Below are positions 54,819 through 63,841 of a stretch of 64,000 nt of DNA, piece after piece (position 1 is the stretch's first letter; every line of letters starts with the position of its first letter). A program made the position numbers and the translations under genes. The notes under the pieces are model-generated. The model searched no databases, was not told where the DNA came from, and saw only the letters and a list, made by a program, of their open reading frames with translations. The stretch is from positions 250,566 to 314,565 of the forward strand of contig NZ_CH724152.1 of the NCBI RefSeq assembly GCF_000153185.1, written 5' to 3'. The DNA is from Reinekea blandensis MED297 (lineage in GTDB: Bacteria; Pseudomonadota; Gammaproteobacteria; Pseudomonadales; Natronospirillaceae).

Positions 54819-56641
54819 TCGGTTTGTTCCCGTCGGGTCAGTTCCAGATTAAATTCGGCACCGGTAGCGTTCGGCCGATTACGGCAGGTGAGTTGGCCGC
54901 CGAGCGCATCGACAATCTGCCGGGAAATGGACAGCCCCAACCCCAGCCCCTGTTTGCGTGATTTGGTGGTATAGAAGGGTTCGAACAGCTGCTCGGTATT
55001 GGCCGGCAACCCCGGGCCATTGTCCCGCACCCGGGTGTAGATCCGGTGGTCGTCTTTCTCGATGTCGATGGTCACCGTCGGGTTATCGACATCGGCCACG
55101 GCATGGAGTGCATTGGTAATCAGGTTGATCAGCACCTGTTCGATGCGAATAAGATCTCCGTGGACGTAACTGGGTTGTTCTGGCCGGTTCCACTGAATCT
55201 GCGCCGGTTTGCGGAGTTCTTGTGCGGTCAGGATTTTCAGTGCCGCGTCGATGGCCAGGCGCAGGTCTACGGCGGTCGGTGGCCCTTCCGATTTGCGGGC
55301 AAAAATTTTGAACTGCCGCGTCATATCGGCCATTTTCTCGCACAGATCGATAATCTCGGACAGGTTCATCCGGGTGGTTTCCAGATCACCCCGTTCCAGA
55401 AACCGCTGACTGTTGCGGGCATAAGCCTGAATGGCGGTCAGGGGTTGATTGATCTCATGGTTCAGTCCGGCAGACATCTGTCCGAGTACGGCTAACTTGG
55501 CGGCCTGAATCAGTTCCTGCTGAGTTTCTTTGAGTTCTTGTTCGGCCTGTTCGCGCTCCTTGATTTCGGACTTTAACAGCCGGTTGGAGGTTTCGAGATC
55601 GGCCGTGCGTTCGGTCACTTTGAGTTCGAGCAGCTGACCGCGTTCGGCCAGTTCTTTTTCCCGGCGCAGACGTTCATGGACATACAGCCAGGCGAGAAAG
55701 GTGGCGACAAACAGGCTGACGCCGGTGAGCAGAAACTGCATCTGAATCCACAGGATGTGCTGGGTGTCGATCAGGATTCTTAACGTCCAGTCGAAGTGGG
55801 GAACCGGGGTATCGACACTGATGTAGCGCGCACTGGTCGAGTCCTGCTGGATGCTGAGTCGCTCTGTCCGGTCGCTGAACCCCCAGGGGCGGTTCAGTCG
55901 TTCAATGGTCATTGGCGTCAGTGGTCGGTCAAAGTAGCGGCGCTGCGCCTGAATTTCTCGGCGGCGATCATCGGTAATCGGTTCAAACGCGCGAAAAAGC
56001 CAGTCGGGGCGGCTGGCCAGAAAAGCAATGCCGTCGGCATCGAGCACAACCATCTCGGCACCGGAACGTCTTTCCGGCTGAAGCCACTGGGTTTCCAGAT
56101 CGGTGACCAGCGCTTTAATGGTCAATACCCCGAGCACCCGTTCCGGGTCTTCCTGGGCCGTTACTACGTGTGAGAAATACAACCCGCGGGCATTGGTGGT
56201 AATACCCAGCGCAAAGTATTTGGCGCTGCCACCGGTGGCCACAGCGTTGGAGAAGTACGGGCGGAACGCAAAGTTACGGCCAATGAAGCTGGTGTCCAGA
56301 TCGTAGTTGCTCGCAGCAATGGTCTGGCCTCTGAGGTTCATCAGGTAAACATCGGAACTGTCGGTGACGTTCGCCATCCTTGCCAGCTCCTGATTGGCCG
56401 ATGCGATCAGCGACTCGGACTGAGGGTTAGTCAGTGCGTCAATCAGCAGCGGGTGCTGAGCAATCAGTTCGGCGAGCGGACCAAATCGATTCAACTTGTT
56501 CGAGACCAGCTGAGAATAACGATACGATTCTTCAAGGCTTTGCTGCTCAATCTGGCGGTAGCCCACCTGTGAGCCCAGTACCCAACTGATCAGGCAGACC
56601 ACAGCAAGCAGAATTATCAGCCAGGTTTGGCGATGGGTCAT
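54815..56641 (-). CDS. dctB: Sensor histidine kinase, DctB-like
   Basis: A 608-residue membrane sensor kinase. An N-terminal membrane helix (residues about 8-26), a periplasmic double-Cache-like sensor (about 30-295) and a second membrane helix (about 298-318) are followed by a coiled coil and the kinase core. The phosphorylated His lies in SAGLNHEINQPLTAIQAYA, and the ATP site reads NLITNALHAV, RVRDNGPGL and GLGLGLSIS. This matches DctB, which senses C4-dicarboxylates or similar. It is translationally coupled to dctD. Confidence 0.92.
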   Translation of the reverse strand: MTHRQTWLIILLAVVCLISWVLGSQVGYRQIEQQSLEESYRYSQLVSNKLNRFGPLAELIAQHPLLIDALTNPQSESLIASANQELARMANVTDSSDVYLMNLRGQTIAASNYDLDTSFIGRNFAFRPYFSNAVATGGSAKYFALGITTNARGLYFSHVVTAQEDPERVLGVLTIKALVTDLETQWLQPERRSGAEMVVLDADGIAFLASRPDWLFRAFEPITDDRRREIQAQRRYFDRPLTPMTIERLNRPWGFSDRTERLSIQQDSTSARYISVDTPVPHFDWTLRILIDTQHILWIQMQFLLTGVSLFVATFLAWLYVHERLRREKELAERGQLLELKVTERTADLETSNRLLKSEIKEREQAEQELKETQQELIQAAKLAVLGQMSAGLNHEINQPLTAIQAYARNSQRFLERGDLETTRMNLSEIIDLCEKMADMTRQFKIFARKSEGPPTAVDLRLAIDAALKILTAQELRKPAQIQWNRPEQPSYVHGDLIRIEQVLINLITNALHAVADVDNPTVTIDIEKDDHRIYTRVRDNGPGLPANTEQLFEPFYTTKSRKQGLGLGLSISRQIVDALGGQLTCRNRPNATGAEFNLELTRREQTE

Positions 56642-56710
56642 AGAAGAAGGCCTTGTTTGGGTCGTCGTGAAACGACCCTTTATTTTTTCTTTCAGCGTGA
56701 CGGAAGATTC

Positions 56711-56757
56711 CCGACGGGTCTATCCCCCCTTGGTCGAGGGAGATACGGACCCGTCGG
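56711..56757 (-). promoter_or_regulatory. Hairpin between the TRAP permease and dctB
   Basis: CCGACGGGTC (56711-56720) and GACCCGTCGG (56748-56757) form a perfect 10-base stem 3' of the permease gene. It has no T-run on the minus strand. It may act as an attenuator or protect the upstream transporter message. Confidence 0.55.
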
Positions 56758-56767
56758 AAACAGAACG

Positions 56768-58969
56768 TCAGGATTGAGGCGCGATCGTCGTTCGTGCATG
56801 AATCCATTTCTGCACGAGGTAGGCGATGACTCCGGCGCTGATGCCGGCAACATCGGTGACCAGGCCGCCTTCAATCATCAGGAACGCGGCGATGACCAGC
56901 AGTACCCGAAGATACCAGGGCGCCGCGTAGCGGAGGAACCATGCCTGAACGCCCGCCGACAGCAGATAGACGCCGACCAGAGCCGTCGCCAGCGCGCGTG
57001 CCACGGACAGGACATCGCCGTCCATCAGCAGTGCGCTGTTGTAGAAGAACATGAATGGCACAATGAAGGCCGCCAGCCCGATTTTGAACGACGCAACGGA
57101 CGTGGCCATGGCCCGGGCCCCGGATATCCCGGCGGCGGCGTAGGATGCCAGCGCAACCGGTGGCGTGATGGCAGACACCACGGCAAAGTAGAACACAAAG
57201 AAATGAGCCGTCAGCATGGGAATACCCATCTGCACGAGGCCGGGCGCGACCACCGAAGCGGCAACGGCGTAGGCGGCGGTCGTCGGCATCCCCATGCCGA
57301 GCAGAATGGCAATGCACATGGCGAAGAACATCGCCAGCAGTTGACTGGCTTCGGCAACGCCGAGCAGCAGTGAGCTGAACCGGGCGCCGACGCCGGTCAG
57401 GGAAATGACGGCCACGATGACACCGGCACAGGCACAGACGACGATGATCTGAATCGACATTAATGCCGCCAGCTCCAGCGCTTTGAGGATTTCGTGAATG
57501 CCCATTTTATTGGGCGACAGCCAGCTGATAACCGCCGCCGAAACCGTGGCAAGCGTGCCAGCGCGAATGACCGAATACCCCATAAACAGCGCTCCGATCA
57601 GGATCATGATCGGGACGAACAGATACATCTGGCGGAGCAGCCGGCGCAGAACCGGCAACTCATCTTCACGCATGCCGCGCATCCCGGTGCGGGCCGCTTC
57701 CAGATCCACCATGAAGTAGACGGACGCAAAATACAGAATGGCGGGAATGACCGCCGCAATGGCAATTTCGGTATAAGGAATGCCGGTAATTTCGGCCATG
57801 ATGAAAGCACCGGCGCCCATGATAGGCGGCATGATTTGCCCGCCGGTGGAGGCGGCCGCTTCAACAGCCCCGGCCGAGGTTTTGCTGTAACCGACTTTTT
57901 TCATCAGCGGAATGGTCAGCGATCCCGTTGAGACCACATTGCCGGCGCTGGTGCCGTTAATCATCCCCATCAGACCGGACGCAAATATCGACACTTTGGC
58001 CGGACCGCCGCGAGCGCGGCCCGCCAGCGCGAAGGAAAAGTTAACGAAGTAATCGCCGACCTTTGATGCCTGCAAAAACGCCGCAAAAATGATAAACAGA
58101 ATGATGTACGTTGATGAAACGGCGGTCGTTGGGCCGAGAATGCCGGCGTCGGTGTACACCTGCGAAAAGAACCGCTGCACGCTCAACCCCGGGTAACTGA
58201 GGAAGCCGGGCAGTGACGGTCCGACAAAAACATAGCCCAGAAAAATCAGTGCAATTGCCACTAGGGCGTAACCGGCTAGGCGACGGGTTAACTCGAAAAT
58301 AAGCATGGTGCCGGCCACGGCCGCAAAGGAAATGCCCACGGGCGCAAACGACGTACCGGTACTCATGCGAATGGACGTTGCAAAGACCGATACCAGGTAA
58401 CTGGCGACCGATACGGCGCAGATAGCTAACACCAGATCCGGCACTGAAAACTGATGGCGCGGTTGCCGGTGCAGCCAGCTCAGCACAATGGCGCAGGCGG
58501 TAACCGCCACCAGGGGCCAACCGAAGTGCCACGTTTCAATGTTTGCCGGAATGCGCAGCGCGCCCCCGGCCAGTTGGTTTTGCATCAGCGCGGTCTGGAC
58601 CAGAACGTAAATCGCCGGAATCAGTAACGCCAGACCTATCCAGGTGGTGATGCGTGATCGCCGATCGGACGTTGACGTTTCCGCGAACGCCCGTCCGGAA
58701 AACAAAATGAACCCGAGCACCGAGGCACCGCAAACGTGAATGATGCGAAACGCCCACGTCTCCAGCGGCGCGATGTTCAGGGTGTAAAGGTGGAAGGCTG
58801 AGTAAAAAATGCAAAGCAGCATCACGCCCAGCAACAGGGGCCCGCGAAACATCCGTCGGTTATCTTCAATCGGTTCGTTGTCGACGCCTTCGGCGATGAC
58901 CGGCTCGACCAAGTCGTCCGGGCGGGCATGAGGACTTTGGTTATCGGAATGGGTCATAGGAACACTCAT
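56768..58969 (-). CDS. TRAP transporter fused permease, TAXI type
   Basis: A protein of about 733 residues with a hydrophilic N-terminus and a fused 4-plus-12 type set of membrane helices. It is the joint small/large permease of TAXI-type TRAP systems (TIGR02123-like). Diagnostic segments are GFLSYPGLSVQRFFSQVYTDAG, GRARGGPAKVSIFASGLMGMINGTSAGNVVSTGSLTIPLMKKVGY and ILLGMGMPTTAAYAVAASV. It uses a sodium gradient to import organic acids or amino acids. The start is ambiguous between 58969 and 58957. The binding-protein gene lies 48 bases upstream. Confidence 0.92.
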   Translation of the reverse strand: MSVPMTHSDNQSPHARPDDLVEPVIAEGVDNEPIEDNRRMFRGPLLLGVMLLCIFYSAFHLYTLNIAPLETWAFRIIHVCGASVLGFILFSGRAFAETSTSDRRSRITTWIGLALLIPAIYVLVQTALMQNQLAGGALRIPANIETWHFGWPLVAVTACAIVLSWLHRQPRHQFSVPDLVLAICAVSVASYLVSVFATSIRMSTGTSFAPVGISFAAVAGTMLIFELTRRLAGYALVAIALIFLGYVFVGPSLPGFLSYPGLSVQRFFSQVYTDAGILGPTTAVSSTYIILFIIFAAFLQASKVGDYFVNFSFALAGRARGGPAKVSIFASGLMGMINGTSAGNVVSTGSLTIPLMKKVGYSKTSAGAVEAAASTGGQIMPPIMGAGAFIMAEITGIPYTEIAIAAVIPAILYFASVYFMVDLEAARTGMRGMREDELPVLRRLLRQMYLFVPIMILIGALFMGYSVIRAGTLATVSAAVISWLSPNKMGIHEILKALELAALMSIQIIVVCACAGVIVAVISLTGVGARFSSLLLGVAEASQLLAMFFAMCIAILLGMGMPTTAAYAVAASVVAPGLVQMGIPMLTAHFFVFYFAVVSAITPPVALASYAAAGISGARAMATSVASFKIGLAAFIVPFMFFYNSALLMDGDVLSVARALATALVGVYLLSAGVQAWFLRYAAPWYLRVLLVIAAFLMIEGGLVTDVAGISAGVIAYLVQKWIHARTTIAPQS

Positions 58970-59017
58970 CTCATAGTCAGGTTGGGGTGGCCGACCGACC
59001 ACCCGTACACAGGGCCG

Positions 59018-60004
59018 TTACTTAATCTGGCTGCTGTCGATGGTGTATCCGTTTTCGTTGAACCATTTCGCGGCACCGGGGTGCCAGGGGATGACGGTGT
59101 TCTTGTTGAAATTTGCCGGAACCGAAGAGCGGGCCGAGTTGTGAATGGACACCATCTGATCGTTGTTTTCCATGGTCAGTTTGGTGGCTTCATAGACAAA
59201 GCTGTCCGGCAGCGTGCAGTCCGCAATAGCGAAGTTCCACATTGACACTGCGCGCGCATCGCCGGTCAGAGTGGTGTAGGTGCTGGCGGGAATGGTGAAC
59301 TCCGCGACCGGGAAGGCGGCGGTAATCTGGTTCAGTTCGTCTTGGGTGAACTCAATGATGTTCACGTCGGTCTGGACTTCAAGCTGGCTGACGGCCGGAA
59401 TCGGAATGCCCGCAGCGAAGGCGATGACATCCAGCAGGCCGTCCTGCAGCTGGCTGCCGAGATCCGACCAGCCACCGTTACGACGGTCAAAGTTGACTCC
59501 GAGTGTTTCCAGCATGGCGGGGAAGTAAGTGTCGGACGTTGAACCGGCCGGTCCGAACCCGATTCGGGCACCGTCCGGAATGTCAGCAATGCTGGTAATG
59601 CCGGAGCTCGACAGCGCAGTCACTGAAAATGGCGTTTGATACATCGGGAACATCGCACAGACGTTGTCCATTTTCAGCCCCGGTGCCAGTGGGCTGTTGC
59701 CATTCATGGACTCTCGGGCCGGGCCCATGGTGGTCAGACCAAATGCCACTTCGCCGGTGTGCACCAGTGCCATGTTCTGCATCGGGCCGCCGGTGATTTC
59801 CGAGCCGCCCCCGACGCCCAGGTTTTCGGCCACAAAGTTGGCCCAGCCGGTGCCGTAGGCGAAGTAGGTGCCGCCTTGGCTGGCGGTGCCGACGGTGAAC
59901 GATGTCGGCCAGCCTTCTTTGGAATGGGCATCGGCACTGGCCGAACTGACGCAAATGACGGATGCGGAAAGTGCCATGGCGGCCACGGATCGTAAGGTTT
60001 TCAT
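59018..60004 (-). CDS. TAXI-family TRAP solute-binding protein
   Basis: A 328-residue periplasmic protein with a signal peptide (residues 1 to about 25, ASA-DA). The TAXI signature is plain: FTVGTASQGGTYFAYGTGWANFVAENLG, followed by GGPMQNMALVHTGEVAFGL and GPAGSTSDTYFPAMLETLG. Ligands of this group include glutamate, aromatic or sulfur acids; the ligand here is unknown. It is the first gene of the transporter unit. A sigma-54 promoter lies about 120 bases upstream on the same strand. Confidence 0.93.
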   Translation of the reverse strand: MKTLRSVAAMALSASVICVSSASADAHSKEGWPTSFTVGTASQGGTYFAYGTGWANFVAENLGVGGGSEITGGPMQNMALVHTGEVAFGLTTMGPARESMNGNSPLAPGLKMDNVCAMFPMYQTPFSVTALSSSGITSIADIPDGARIGFGPAGSTSDTYFPAMLETLGVNFDRRNGGWSDLGSQLQDGLLDVIAFAAGIPIPAVSQLEVQTDVNIIEFTQDELNQITAAFPVAEFTIPASTYTTLTGDARAVSMWNFAIADCTLPDSFVYEATKLTMENNDQMVSIHNSARSSVPANFNKNTVIPWHPGAAKWFNENGYTIDSSQIK

Positions 60005-60123
60005 AGGGTTCTCCGATATTGTTTTTGTTGTCGGTAGTCTTTGGACCTGTCATCAGGCCCGGGCTCTCTGCCCCGGCAGACCATGATCAACACGGTCTTT
60101 TCCGGGATTGCGGTTTGACGAAT

Positions 60124-60139
60124 AGCAACGGCTGCGCCA
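60124..60139 (-). promoter_or_regulatory. Sigma-54 promoter of the TRAP operon
   Basis: Read on the minus strand it is TGGCGCAGCCGTTGCT. The invariant GG and GC are exactly 10 bases apart, as in the -24/-12 consensus. It lies about 120 bases before the TAXI gene start and matches the presence of a DctD-type activator encoded downstream. Confidence 0.72.
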
Positions 60140-60284
60140 ACCCTCTGAACGGCCCGGCTGGTGGGCTTGGCGTGGTTTTAGGCAGGCGGAAATTGGTGGG
60201 AAATGACCAGTCGGTTGAGAGCGTTTGGGTGGAAACTGACCCATTTCAACTTGCGGGCCATGCGCTCCCTCTAACGGCTCCTGT

Positions 60285-60299
60285 TGGAACCGCGTTCCA
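60285..60299. promoter_or_regulatory. Dyad, candidate DctD enhancer site
   Basis: TGGAAC (60285-60290) and GTTCCA (60294-60299) form a perfect dyad around CGC. It is about 150 bases upstream of the sigma-54 promoter, a normal distance for an activator site. Confidence 0.5.
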
Positions 60300-60460
60300 C
60301 TGAACGGATGACGATTTGACGTCGGCTGTACCCCTTCAGGAGTACTCTGGTTTTAATCGACCGTTCATTTTAGTGACACAGTCCAAATAAAAATCATTTG
60401 CAAGTTGAATCCCCTGTCTATACTGCGTTGACGTTCTTTTTGAACAGGTGAACATCGGGA

Positions 60461-63400
60461 ATGGTCAGTCATCCCATGCGAGCACACGAGTTACTGCACC
60501 AGTTTCTGGTCAGCGACTCGGATCTGGATTTGATTGCTGAGTTTGGTCAGCACAGTGACGTGCGGGTGTCTGATCTGATTGACGATTTTTACCAGTGGCT
60601 CGCTAATCAGCTCTGGTATCAGGAATACTTTTCTGACGGCGTTCCCGGCCGGGTAAAAAGTTTGCAGCAAGCCTATTGGGAAGACTTTTTGACCGGGCAT
60701 GTCAACGATGCCTACATCGAACGACGCATTCGTGTTGGTGAAATTCACGCGGCCATTAACTTGCCGGTCAGCGCTTATTTGGCGGGCATGAACTTCGCAC
60801 AAAGCTGGTTTTTTGCCAAAGCTCGACATCTTTACCGGCGCAAACAGCGGTGTCTGGATGTGCACGGGGCCATCAGTCGTTTGATTCAGATGGACTCCAA
60901 CATCGTTATGCAGGTGTACGCGGCCAAATCCATGCAGACCATTCGTGAGCAAGGCGAGTTGACCGAAGCAATTGTGTCGGAAGCCACGCGGGTTGCCTCG
61001 ATTGCCGCCAAGGGTAACTTCAATGTCCGCTACGAGCGTCAGGCACCGGAAGACGGTTTGGAAGCGCCGATTAACCAGTTGATCGCGTCGTTGCATCAGG
61101 TGACGCAGCAGGCGTTGGAAATTGCGGAAGGCAATTACGAAATTCCAATCACACCGGCCGACGACGATGACGAGCTCGGCAAAGCCATGCAGCAAATGGT
61201 GCATTCACTGCAGGAAGTTGGTCAGATGGCCGGGGCCATCGCCAAAGGCAATTACGACATTGAGTTGAAGCCGCGTGGCGCTAAAGACACGCTGACCAAA
61301 TCGCTGAACCAGATGGTTGAAAGCCTGCGCGAGTTCCGTCGCTTCAGTGAACGTGAAAAATGGATTAAAAGTGGTGTGGCTGAGTTAGCCGTTGCCCTTC
61401 GTAATACACAATCCATTGCCGGTTTGGCGGAGGAAACCATTCAATTTGTTACCCAGTATGTCGATGCGGCCGTGGGTCTGTTTTATCAGATCGATTCAGA
61501 GCAAACCGCGACCATCACCGCCGGCTATGCCTGTCCGGCATCGGTCGCATCACGCCGGGTTCGGCCGGGGGAAGGTCTGGTTGGTCAGGTATTAAAAGAC
61601 AAAGCTCCGATTCGGGTCAGCGATGTTCCAGCCGAGTATCTACCAATTGCTTCCGGGTTGGGCTCAGCTGATGCGGCTCAAGTGCTGGTGTTTCCGGTCA
61701 TCGTCAACAACGCGGTGCAGGGCATTCTGGAACTGGGCACCATGGGTTCCTTTAGTGATGACCATGTGGATTGGCTGTATCAGATTTCAGAATCCATTGG
61801 TGTGGCGATTCGTACCGCTGAGGATCAGGCGACCGTGCAGTCGTTGTTAGAAACCACTCAAGAGACATCCGAAGAGCTGAAACTTCAGCAAGCGGAACTG
61901 CAAAGTGCAAATCTGCAACTGGAAAAGCAAGCCCTGGCCCTGAAACATTCCGAAGAGGCGTTAAAAGAACAGAAGTCACAGCTCGAACAATCCAACCTCG
62001 AGCTGACGAATAAAACCGATGTACTGGAGCAGCAAAAGGCGGACCTGGAACAGGCGAAGTTGGCATTGCAGGCCAAAGCCGATCAGCTCTCATCGACCAG
62101 CCGATACAAGTCGGAGTTCCTGGCCAATATGTCTCACGAACTGCGGACACCACTGAACAGTCTGTTGCTGTTGTCGCAGTCGCTGATGAAAAACCGCGAA
62201 GGCAATTTGTCCGAATCGCAACTGGAAGACATCGGGATTATTCATCGCGGCGGGCGCTCACTGCTGGATCTGATAAACGACATTCTGGATCTGTCCAAAG
62301 TCGAAGCCGGTAAGCTGCGTTTGGAGTACACGGACGTCGATGTGCATCAACTGGTTGAGGAAATTACTGCGCAGTTTAAACCGTTGGCCGATGAAAAAGA
62401 TCTGGCTTTTAACGTCGACGTGGCGATGCCCGAAACATTTCGTTTGCATACCGATCGACAGCGCTTGCGGCAAATTCTGAACAACCTGATTGGGAATGCG
62501 ATTAAGTTTACGGCCGAAGGTTCGGTCACCTTGACGATTGCGGAAAACACCGATGGCCAACTGGCGTTTACCGTCGAGGACACCGGCATTGGTATCGAGC
62601 AGGCACAGCACGACTCTGTGTTCGAAGCTTTCGCACAGGTCGATGGCACCACAAGCCGGCAACACGGTGGAACCGGCTTAGGGCTGACCATTTCGCGGGA
62701 TCTGGCCAGTTTGCTGGGCGGTTCCATTCACCTGACCAGCGAAGCGGACGAAGGCAGTCGCTTCAGCCTGGTATTGCCGCAGGATTCGAAACCCCTGGCC
62801 GCCAGTGCGCCTGCGACGGATCTTTCCCGGATTGACAATCCGACGCTGCGGCCGTTACCGAACGATGAATACCTATTAATCATCGAAGACGATCCGTCGT
62901 TTGCGGCCTATCTGGAAAAGGCGGCCCGTAAGCAGGGGATGTCTGCACTGGTGACCGGTTACGGTTTGCAGGCGTTGAGCTATTGCTTGCGCAAACCGCC
63001 CGGTGCGGTAATTCTGGACCTGGGCTTACCGGATATCGATGGTTGCGAGATTCTTCAGGTACTGCAAAACCTTCAGCATCACCGGAACATTCCGGTACAT
63101 GTCATTTCTGCGCTGGATGACCCGGCCCGGGCGATGCAACTGGGTGCCGAGGAATATTTGGCGAAACCGATCAATCTTGAACAGTTAAATCAGGTTTTTG
63201 AGACTATTTCAATCGGCACGCGAGACACCCTGTCCGCGGCTTATGCCGAAGCCGATGCTTTTATCCGCAACCTGACTACAAACGGGCAGCCGTTACCGGC
63301 GACGTCAGAGACGCCGGTGTCTGAGCCTCAGCCATCGTTACGGAGTGAACCTAAAGTTCTGGTTGTCGATGATGATTTAAGAAACACCTACACCTTATCG

Positions 63401-63733
63401 AAAATTCTGAGCAACGAAGGTTTTCGTGTCTCCATTGCGGACAATGGTCAGTTGGCCCTCGATAAACTCAGCAAAGACAGCAATATTGCTCTGATCCTGA
63501 TGGACATCATGATGCCGGTGATGGATGGCTACGAAACCATTGCGCGCATCCGAGCCCAGCATTCAGAGACGCTGCCCATCATTGCCTTAACCGCGAAAGC
63601 CATGCCGGAAGATCGACAAAAGTGCCTCAGCGCCGGTGCGGATGATTATCTGCCGAAGCCTGTGGATCTCGAACAGTTGTTGGTTAAAGTTCGCGGTTGG
63701 ATTGACGGAACGGATGCATCGAAACGGGCTTGA
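60461..63733 (+). CDS. Globin-coupled hybrid histidine kinase
   Basis: A 1090-residue soluble signalling protein. Residues about 5-160 are a globin-coupled sensor; the proximal haem ligand is probably His96 in ERRIRVGEIHAAINLPVSAYLAG. Two HAMP-like segments (about 180-290) and a GAF domain (about 300-450) follow. Then come a long coiled coil (about 455-550), a HisKA domain with MSHELRTPLNS, an ATPase (NNLIGNAIKF, DTGIGI, GGTGLGLTIS) and two receivers (about 805-920 with DLGLPDIDG; about 965-1080 with LMDIMMPVMDG). It should sense oxygen or another gas and relay phosphate. The ATG at 60461 has no strong ribosome site. Confidence 0.9.
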   Translation: MVSHPMRAHELLHQFLVSDSDLDLIAEFGQHSDVRVSDLIDDFYQWLANQLWYQEYFSDGVPGRVKSLQQAYWEDFLTGHVNDAYIERRIRVGEIHAAINLPVSAYLAGMNFAQSWFFAKARHLYRRKQRCLDVHGAISRLIQMDSNIVMQVYAAKSMQTIREQGELTEAIVSEATRVASIAAKGNFNVRYERQAPEDGLEAPINQLIASLHQVTQQALEIAEGNYEIPITPADDDDELGKAMQQMVHSLQEVGQMAGAIAKGNYDIELKPRGAKDTLTKSLNQMVESLREFRRFSEREKWIKSGVAELAVALRNTQSIAGLAEETIQFVTQYVDAAVGLFYQIDSEQTATITAGYACPASVASRRVRPGEGLVGQVLKDKAPIRVSDVPAEYLPIASGLGSADAAQVLVFPVIVNNAVQGILELGTMGSFSDDHVDWLYQISESIGVAIRTAEDQATVQSLLETTQETSEELKLQQAELQSANLQLEKQALALKHSEEALKEQKSQLEQSNLELTNKTDVLEQQKADLEQAKLALQAKADQLSSTSRYKSEFLANMSHELRTPLNSLLLLSQSLMKNREGNLSESQLEDIGIIHRGGRSLLDLINDILDLSKVEAGKLRLEYTDVDVHQLVEEITAQFKPLADEKDLAFNVDVAMPETFRLHTDRQRLRQILNNLIGNAIKFTAEGSVTLTIAENTDGQLAFTVEDTGIGIEQAQHDSVFEAFAQVDGTTSRQHGGTGLGLTISRDLASLLGGSIHLTSEADEGSRFSLVLPQDSKPLAASAPATDLSRIDNPTLRPLPNDEYLLIIEDDPSFAAYLEKAARKQGMSALVTGYGLQALSYCLRKPPGAVILDLGLPDIDGCEILQVLQNLQHHRNIPVHVISALDDPARAMQLGAEEYLAKPINLEQLNQVFETISIGTRDTLSAAYAEADAFIRNLTTNGQPLPATSETPVSEPQPSLRSEPKVLVVDDDLRNTYTLSKILSNEGFRVSIADNGQLALDKLSKDSNIALILMDIMMPVMDGYETIARIRAQHSETLPIIALTAKAMPEDRQKCLSAGADDYLPKPVDLEQLLVKVRGWIDGTDASKRA

Positions 63734-63841
63734 TGTGACAGAAATCCGTCAGACTTTACGTCAATTTTTACGGTAAATAACAATGCTTCCCGTGTCCATC
63801 TTCTAAACTTTTTAATGCCAACACAACAGAGATCCGACAGC

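Larger units (their letters stand above)
60005..60460. other. Divergent control region between TAXI gene and globin kinase
   Basis: 456 bases with no accepted gene. It holds the sigma-54 promoter (60124-60139) and a dyad (60285-60299), both described separately, and on the right the upstream region of the kinase gene. No other structure is apparent. Confidence 0.6.
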
